Shown: positions 59,535 to 64,000 of the stretch, one piece after another | Numbering within the stretch: the first letter of the stretch is position 1 | How the letters are laid out: every line of letters starts with the position of its first letter | From: CBFFRJ01 sp963530515 | Lineage (GTDB): Bacteria > Pseudomonadota > Gammaproteobacteria > Enterobacterales > Enterobacteriaceae | Reading direction: 5' to 3' | Length of the DNA: 64,000 nucleotides | Assembly (NCBI GenBank): GCA_963530515.1 | Contig: CAUSEC010000011.1 | Location: 74,912-138,911 of the forward strand | Notes under the pieces: model-generated | What the model saw: the letters and a program-made list of their open reading frames with translations, nothing else | Told to the model about the DNA's origin: nothing | Databases searched by the model: none | Program-made: the position numbers and the translations under genes

Positions 59535-59543
59535 TGTGGATAA
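59535..59543 (-). promoter_or_regulatory. DnaA box upstream of polA
   Basis: TTATCCACA on the minus strand, the exact DnaA consensus, about 125 bp before the polA start. DnaA has been reported to stimulate polA expression in E. coli. Confidence 0.6.
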
Positions 59544-59676
59544 GTTTGTGAATTGTTTCTCATGGTCTGGATTATTGTGTATTACTAACGATCGTAAAAA
59601 TGTATCTAACCTTTATTATCAATTAGTTAAAAAAAGACAAACGATCATTATTGCCTTTTGGTGATTATTTGCTCCA

Positions 59677-59685
59677 TGTGGATAT
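59677..59685 (-). promoter_or_regulatory. Second DnaA-box-like site
   Basis: ATATCCACA on the minus strand, one mismatch to TTATCCACA, 142 bp from the perfect box. It may be a weak site. Confidence 0.35.
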
Positions 59686-59832
59686 AAGAAAAAGGAATTG
59701 TCTTCCAGGCGAATTATCACCGACTGAAAGCAGACCACCTTTCCTCAAAAAAAGCGCGCATATTCTGGTAAAATCAGCGTCTTGCGCTTCGTTAAGCGCG
59801 TGTTTGTAATTAACCCTTTGAATGAATTAATT

Positions 59833-60741
59833 ATGTCGAGACTGCTCGCTGTTCTCACCCTGGTGATGAGTATTCTGCTTACCATCCTGGTGACCATTCT
59901 GTGCTCTGTACCGATCATTACTGCCGGTATTATTAAACTGCTCCTTCCAGTGCCGGTGCTGTGGCGCGCTATCTCAGCATTTTGTAATTTCATGATGTAT
60001 TGCTGGTGCGAGGGGCTGGCCTGTTTATTGCGTCTGAATCCGCATCTGCAGTGGGACATCGAAGGGCTCGAGGGGCTGAACAAGAAAAACTGGTATCTGC
60101 TTATCTGCAACCATCACAGCTGGGCGGATATCGTGGTGCTCTGTGTACTTTTTCGCAAACACATCCCGATGAATAAATATTTCCTGAAGCAGCAGCTTGC
60201 CTGGGTTCCCTTTATTGGACTCGCCTGCTGGGCACTGGATATGCCTTTCATGCGCCGCTATTCCCGCGGCTATCTGATTCGTCATCCCCAGCGGCGTGGT
60301 AAAGATGTTGATACCACACGACGCTCCTGCGAGAAGTTTCGCGCCCATCCAACGACCATCGTGAATTTTGTTGAAGGCTCCCGGTTTACCGATGAAAAGC
60401 GCCTTCAGACCCGTTCCTCATTCACCCACCTGTTACCGCCAAAAGCAGCGGGCATTGCAATGGCGCTGGGTGTTCTGGGGGCGCAGTTCGATAAATTACT
60501 GAATGTCACGCTGTGCTATCCAGAAAACGATAAAACGCCCTTTTATGACATGCTAAGCGGGAAATTAACGCGGATTGTGGTGCGTATTAACTTGTTGCCG
60601 ATAACCGACGAATTACACGGGGATTATGTGAGCGACAAAAACTTCAAACGAGGTTTCCAGCAGTGGCTGAATAATCTTTGGGGTGAGAAAGACCAGCAAA
60701 TTGAAGCCATAAAACGCCAATACAACAACGCCGGTCAGTGA
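59833..60741 (+). CDS. yihG: Lysophospholipid acyltransferase-family protein YihG
   Basis: A 302-residue inner membrane acyltransferase of the PlsC superfamily. The N-terminal membrane segments (LLAVLTLVMSILLTILVTIL) are followed by the catalytic motif NHHSWAD (HX4D; NHRSWAD in E. coli) and by FVEGSRFT (motif III). E. coli YihG affects phospholipid acyl composition. The ATG at 59833 was chosen; E. coli has about nine more residues and upstream non-ATG starts are possible here. The TGA stop lies inside the terminator stem. Confidence 0.9.
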   Translation: MSRLLAVLTLVMSILLTILVTILCSVPIITAGIIKLLLPVPVLWRAISAFCNFMMYCWCEGLACLLRLNPHLQWDIEGLEGLNKKNWYLLICNHHSWADIVVLCVLFRKHIPMNKYFLKQQLAWVPFIGLACWALDMPFMRRYSRGYLIRHPQRRGKDVDTTRRSCEKFRAHPTTIVNFVEGSRFTDEKRLQTRSSFTHLLPPKAAGIAMALGVLGAQFDKLLNVTLCYPENDKTPFYDMLSGKLTRIVVRINLLPITDELHGDYVSDKNFKRGFQQWLNNLWGEKDQQIEAIKRQYNNAGQ

Positions 60742-60755
60742 CCGGCGTTTTTTTT
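60728..60755 (+). terminator. Terminator of yihG overlapping its stop codon
   Basis: ACGCCGGTCA-g-TGACCGGCGT followed by eight Ts. The yihG stop TGA (60739-60741) is part of the hairpin, and the convergent dsbA stop lies two bases beyond. Confidence 0.85.
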
Positions 60756-60756
60756 A

Positions 60757-61380
60757 TTACTTCTGCTCAACCAGGAATCTCACCGTGTCAGCATACTGCT
60801 GAACAAAGATATCCATGCTGCTGGTATCCATACCCTGCATGTTCAGCTGATATTTACCGTTAACGTACATGGCAGGAACGCCACGCAGCTGCAGGTCGGC
60901 CGCTGCTTTCTCTTGCTGAGCAACCAGTGATTTAACGACGAAGCTGTTCCAGGCTGCGTCATACTCTTCACCTTTCACACCCGCTTTGATGAAGACATCG
61001 CGAATATCGGCAACAGACTGAACGGTTTGCGTTTTCTGTACCGCTTCAAACATCGGTGCGGTGATTTTGTCTTCAACGCCCAGCGCCATTGCAACGCCCC
61101 ATGCCTGAGTCATCTCTTTACCCAATGGGCCGAGGAACTCAACATGGTATTTGGTCATTTTGGTGCCTTCTGGCAATTTCTGTTTCACTGCATCCGCTAC
61201 GTGCCAGACATGCTCAAAGTCGTAGCAGTGAGGGCAATAAAATGAGAAGAACTCCAGAACCTGCGGCTCTCCCGCAACGGGCTTATCAAGCGTGATGTAC
61301 TGTTTGCCATCGGTGAATTGAGCAGCAGATGCGCTAAATGCCAGAATCATTCCCGCCAGCGCCAGCCAAATTTTCTTCAT
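60757..61380 (-). CDS. dsbA: Periplasmic thiol:disulfide oxidase DsbA
   Basis: Introduces disulfides into exported proteins; reoxidised by DsbB. The 207-residue precursor has a signal peptide (MKKIWLALAGMILAFSASA, cleavage before AQFTDG) and a thioredoxin fold with the active site FYCPHCYDFE and the cis-proline loop RGVPAMYVNG. It is downstream of srkA with a 27-bp gap, the same operon as in E. coli, and should share Cpx control. Confidence 0.97.
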   Translation of the reverse strand: MKKIWLALAGMILAFSASAAQFTDGKQYITLDKPVAGEPQVLEFFSFYCPHCYDFEHVWHVADAVKQKLPEGTKMTKYHVEFLGPLGKEMTQAWGVAMALGVEDKITAPMFEAVQKTQTVQSVADIRDVFIKAGVKGEEYDAAWNSFVVKSLVAQQEKAAADLQLRGVPAMYVNGKYQLNMQGMDTSSMDIFVQQYADTVRFLVEQK

Positions 61381-61407
61381 GGTTAATACTCTCCAGGATG
61401 TGTCACA

Positions 61408-62394
61408 TTAATAAAATGGCGTAAGTTGCAAAGGCGGTTCTTGTAACGCCTTCACTTGCCAGAGAAAGGTTGAGGTTTGTTCGCGCCAGTAGTCTTCCCC
61501 GGTTAACCACGGGAAGTTTTTCGGGAACGCAGGATCGTCCCAACGGCGGATTATCCATGCCAGGTAATACACCTGACGCATGGCGCGTAAGGGTTCGATA
61601 AGACTCAACTCCGCCGTATCAAACTCGCAGAACTCTTCATAGGCTTCGATAATAGTCTCAAGCTGCATACGTTGTTCGGCTTTATCGCCATGCAGCAGCA
61701 TCCAGAGATCCTGCACGGCCGGGCCATTGCGGGCATCATCGAGATCGACAAATAAGGGACCATCACGCCAGAGAATATTGCCGGCATGGCAATCGCCGTG
61801 TAAACGCAAACTCGTGAAACGGGTATGCCACTGCGCCATGACCGCATCGATCAGCGTGTCGGCCGCACGTAAGAAGTTGTCTTTCAGCGCTGAGGGAATA
61901 AGCGTGGTATCGGCAAATATCTGCCGTGGTTCAATCAGATATTCCTTAACCCCAATATCAGGACGATGGGCAAAACGCGATTTGCGCCCGGTTTGATGCA
62001 GGCGGCCCAAATAACGCCCCACCCATTCCATTTGATCAAGATTATCGGGTTCAAACTGGCGACCCCCTACGCTTGGAAATACGGCGTAGTAAAACCCCTG
62101 ATGGGTTAATAGTGTGTGTTGCTGGAATGAGAGGGGGGCTGCAACAGGAACTTCATCATTCAGAAGTTCCTCGGCAAACTGGTGCTCTTCCCGTATTTGA
62201 TCGGCGGACCATCTTTCAGGACGATAAAATTTCACCACATAGCGGCGACGATCTTCATCCTGGAATTGATAGACGCGATTCTCATAGCTGTTAAGCGGCG
62301 TCAGGCCCGAGTCGACCCGAATTCCTAACTCAAACAGCGCATCCATAATGGTGTCTGGATGGAGAGTCTGGAAAGTAAAAGCGTTATGGTTCAT
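61408..62394 (-). CDS. srkA: Stress response kinase SrkA (YihE/RdoA)
   Basis: A 328-residue eukaryotic-like Ser/Thr kinase of the APH/choline-kinase fold that protects against stress-induced death in E. coli. Kinase motifs are the lysine in YVVKFYRPERW, the catalytic loop LHGDCHAGNILW and the metal-binding FVDLDDARNGP. A CpxR box 66 bp upstream fits envelope-stress control of srkA-dsbA. Confidence 0.95.
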   Translation of the reverse strand: MNHNAFTFQTLHPDTIMDALFELGIRVDSGLTPLNSYENRVYQFQDEDRRRYVVKFYRPERWSADQIREEHQFAEELLNDEVPVAAPLSFQQHTLLTHQGFYYAVFPSVGGRQFEPDNLDQMEWVGRYLGRLHQTGRKSRFAHRPDIGVKEYLIEPRQIFADTTLIPSALKDNFLRAADTLIDAVMAQWHTRFTSLRLHGDCHAGNILWRDGPLFVDLDDARNGPAVQDLWMLLHGDKAEQRMQLETIIEAYEEFCEFDTAELSLIEPLRAMRQVYYLAWIIRRWDDPAFPKNFPWLTGEDYWREQTSTFLWQVKALQEPPLQLTPFY

Positions 62395-62459
62395 CCCATT
62401 ATCCGCAAATAAAAACGAATGATTCAGGATATCATTTCACCGCGCTTTCGGTGGCTCCT

Positions 62460-62474
62460 CTTACAAGCTTTTAC
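62460..62474 (-). promoter_or_regulatory. CpxR box of srkA-dsbA
   Basis: On the minus strand GTAAA-AGCTT-GTAAG fits the CpxR consensus GTAAA-N5-GTAAA with one mismatch. It overlaps the yihD stop codon and lies upstream of srkA. Confidence 0.7.
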
Positions 62475-62740
62475 TCTTTAATTACGCCACGAGCGCGAAG
62501 TAATGCTGTTTTGAAATCCTCTTCATAATCTTTCTTAATACCAGGTATCACTGCATCTTTGTCAGAACCACGCATTTTCAGATGGTAGATCAGGATGTCG
62601 TCACTTAAATCGCTAAGTTCGCCTTCGTAACCTGATTCTTTCGCCAGTTTCTGCAAGAATTGAATGAGGTTTAATTCCGGCTCTTTCTGCCATTCCGGCT
62701 GGAGGAGTTCAATAACTTCGTTCAGACGTTTACATTTCAT
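62471..62740 (-). CDS. yihD: DUF1040 protein YihD
   Basis: An 89-residue cytoplasmic protein nearly identical to E. coli YihD (MKCKRLNEVIELLQPEWQKE...). The function is unknown. The C-terminus KDYEEDFKTALLRARGVIKE is strongly conserved. The ATG at 62740 matches E. coli and has GGAGCACGACC upstream; the frame extends further but without support. It lies between srkA and the divergent mobAB. Confidence 0.93.
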   Translation of the reverse strand: MKCKRLNEVIELLQPEWQKEPELNLIQFLQKLAKESGYEGELSDLSDDILIYHLKMRGSDKDAVIPGIKKDYEEDFKTALLRARGVIKE

Positions 62741-62809
62741 GGTCGTGCTCCTTACTCTTGGTACAGACACGTTATCAGGGTCAAACCCACAATAAAAGAG
62801 GCGATAAGG

Positions 62810-63394
62810 GTGATTGAAATGGGTACGGTAACTGGTGTAATTCTGGCGGGAGGTAAAGCCTCACGCATGGGTGGGCAAGATAAAGGCCTGCTTGAATTAA
62901 AGGGTAAACCGTTATGGCAACATGTGGCGCACGCGCTGAGGCCGCAGGTTGATAAGCTCATTGTCAGCGCTAATCGTAATCTGGAAGTGTATCGAGCGAG
63001 TGGGTTGCCCGTCATTCAGGACAGCATTGCCGATTATCCGGGTCCGCTGGCCGGCATGCTATCCGTGATGCAGCAGTCAGAGAGTGAGTGGTTTCTTTTT
63101 TCTCCCTGCGATACACCTTTTATTCCTGATAATCTCGCGGAGCGTTTAAGTTCAGCGAGCGAAAACGCATCAGCTGTGTGGGTGCATGATGGCGAACGAG
63201 ATCATCCCACCATTGCCTTAATTCATCGAAAGATCGTGCCTGAATTAGAGCACTATATTAATCAGGGTGAACGTCGGGTGATGGTGTTTCTGAAGAGTCT
63301 TGGCGGATGTTCTGTTGATTTTAGTGATTCACAACAAGCATTTAGTAATGTGAACACCCCAGAGGATCTCGCACGTTGGGAAGAAAAAGTGTGA
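62810..63394 (+). CDS. mobA: Molybdenum cofactor guanylyltransferase MobA
   Basis: Attaches GMP to molybdopterin to make the guanine dinucleotide cofactor needed by formate dehydrogenases and others. The 194 residues have the nucleotide-binding LAGGKASRMGGQDKGLLEL, the FSPCDTPFIP metal-binding stretch and HDGERDHPTIALIH. A GTG at 62810 gives the same length offset as E. coli; the ATG at 62819 is an equally good start. It overlaps mobB by 19 bases. It functionally serves the FdoGHI enzyme encoded at 25-30 kb. Confidence 0.95.
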   Translation: MIEMGTVTGVILAGGKASRMGGQDKGLLELKGKPLWQHVAHALRPQVDKLIVSANRNLEVYRASGLPVIQDSIADYPGPLAGMLSVMQQSESEWFLFSPCDTPFIPDNLAERLSSASENASAVWVHDGERDHPTIALIHRKIVPELEHYINQGERRVMVFLKSLGGCSVDFSDSQQAFSNVNTPEDLARWEEKV

Positions 63395-63909
63395 TTCCAC
63401 TGCTGGCAATAGCTGCCTGGAGCGGCACGGGAAAAACAACGCTGTTAAAAGCACTGATACCGGCACTATGTGCAAAAGGTTTGCGGCCCGGTCTTATCAA
63501 ACATACCCATCACAATATGGATGTTGATAAACCGGGGAAGGACAGCTTCGAATTACGCAAAGCAGGTGCGGCGCAAACCCTCGTTGCCAGTGCCCAGCGC
63601 TGGGCATTGATGACGGAAACACCGGAGGAGCCAGCGCTGGATCTGCGCTATCTGGCCAGCAGGATGGATGCATCGGCGTTAGATCTGGTTTTAGTGGAAG
63701 GTTTTAAGCACGAAGATGTGCCCAAAATTCTGTTATTTCGCCAGAATTGCGGACATGAAGCCAATGAACTCTCCATTGATGAGCATGTTATTGCTGTGGC
63801 CAGTGATGTTCCGCTTTCTCTGGATGTACCTAATTTGGATATCAACGACATCCCGCAGATAGTCGACGTGGTTTTGCAGTGGTTAGAGCAGCAGGAAAAG
63901 GCTGAGTAA
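63376..63909 (+). CDS. mobB: Molybdopterin-guanine dinucleotide biosynthesis adapter MobB
   Basis: A 177-residue GTP-binding protein that assists MobA. The Walker A motif is AAWSGTGKTTLLKAL and the conserved stretches GLIKHTHHNMDVDKPGKDSF and LVLVEGFKHEDVPKI are present. The start is either TTG at 63376 or GTG at 63391; the former matches the E. coli N-terminus (MAGKTMIPLL). It lies at the end of the operon. Confidence 0.93.
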   Translation: MGRKSVIPLLAIAAWSGTGKTTLLKALIPALCAKGLRPGLIKHTHHNMDVDKPGKDSFELRKAGAAQTLVASAQRWALMTETPEEPALDLRYLASRMDASALDLVLVEGFKHEDVPKILLFRQNCGHEANELSIDEHVIAVASDVPLSLDVPNLDINDIPQIVDVVLQWLEQQEKAE

Positions 63910-63914
63910 TGAGA

Positions 63915-63940
63915 AAATATCACCGCCAGGTGGTATTTTT
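63915..63940 (+). terminator. Terminator of mobAB
   Basis: AATATCACC-gcca-GGTGGTATT with T-run, six bases after the mobB stop. Confidence 0.75.
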
Positions 63941-63964
63941 TGTTGTATTGAAGAGTAAAAACGC

Positions 63965-63995
63965 AAAAAGCCCATCCGTGAGGATGGGCTTTTTA
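63965..63995. terminator. Strong bidirectional terminator near the right edge
   Basis: AAAAAGCCCATCC-gtga-GGATGGGCTTTTT, 13-base perfect arms. In E. coli mobB is followed by the rrnA operon on the opposite strand, so this may be the terminator of an rrn operon lying beyond the window. That identity is inferred from gene order only. Confidence 0.7.
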
Positions 63996-64000
63996 CTTGT

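Larger units (their letters stand above)
59412..59832. promoter_or_regulatory. Divergent polA-yihG intergenic region
   Basis: About 420 bp, AT-rich. It should hold the polA promoter (left) and the yihG promoter (right; TGGTAAAAT near 59766-59774 is a possible extended -10). Two DnaA-box-like 9-mers lie in the middle and are listed separately. No gene is supported; the 84-codon frame at 59410-59664 shows no family resemblance. Confidence 0.6.

Overview
The window is chromosomal DNA from a member of the Enterobacteriaceae, most like Enterobacter, Leclercia or Lelliottia. Many genes read as close E. coli orthologues in the same local order (rhaBAD, fdoGHI, the yih sulfoquinovose cluster, typA-glnALG-hemN-yihI, yihA, polA, dsbA, mobAB). 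Between them lie blocks that E. coli K-12 lacks or has replaced. Names come from recognising protein sequences and motifs; no database search was run.

Layout. 1-10.6 kb: rhamnose locus, with rhaS cut by the left edge and a long rhaBAD - ABC transporter - fucO-like - rhaM operon. 10.6-23.9 kb: accessory metabolism. It holds a LacY-type permease and GH36 alpha-galactosidase with a LacI regulator; an azlCD exporter with an XRE-cupin regulator; an ascorbate-family PTS joined to a variant phosphofructokinase and a class II aldolase; and two DUF1471 secreted proteins around a Crp-like regulator and a YgjV-like membrane protein. 24.0-30.5 kb: fdhD and the formate dehydrogenase-O operon fdoGHI-fdhE, with an in-frame UGA selenocysteine codon. 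30.5-32.9 kb: a small island of vapBC-type and parDE-type toxin-antitoxin pairs around an esterase. 32.9-35.8 kb: yihX-yihY-dtd-fabY, a tightly overlapping operon. 35.9-46.5 kb: sulfoquinovose (sulfo-EMP) cluster, in which a TauE/SafE exporter is present and no yihP or ompL is seen. 46.5-64 kb: typA, glnALG with full nitrogen control signals, yshB, hemN, yihI, CsrC RNA, yihA, Spot 42 RNA, polA, yihG, dsbA, srkA, yihD and mobAB. An rrn operon probably begins just past the right edge, as in E. coli.

How the genes work together. Most of the left half handles sugars: rhamnose to DHAP and lactaldehyde, alpha-galactosides to hexoses, an unidentified PTS sugar (probably a ketohexose) to triose phosphates, and sulfoquinovose to DHAP and an exported C3 sulfonate. 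CRP-like sites and dedicated repressors or activators mark these loci. Intercistronic inverted repeats are unusually frequent: three copies of an 82-146 bp palindromic family and a stem-loop punctuate the rhamnose operon, and four unrelated perfect hairpins occupy every long gap of the sulfoquinovose operon.

The most interesting candidates are the PTS/PFK/aldolase operon with two unrecognised or poorly defined partner genes, the exporter swap in the sulfoquinovose cluster, a small membrane-protein ORF between yihI and hemN, and a palindrome shared by the leaders of the two DUF1471 genes.
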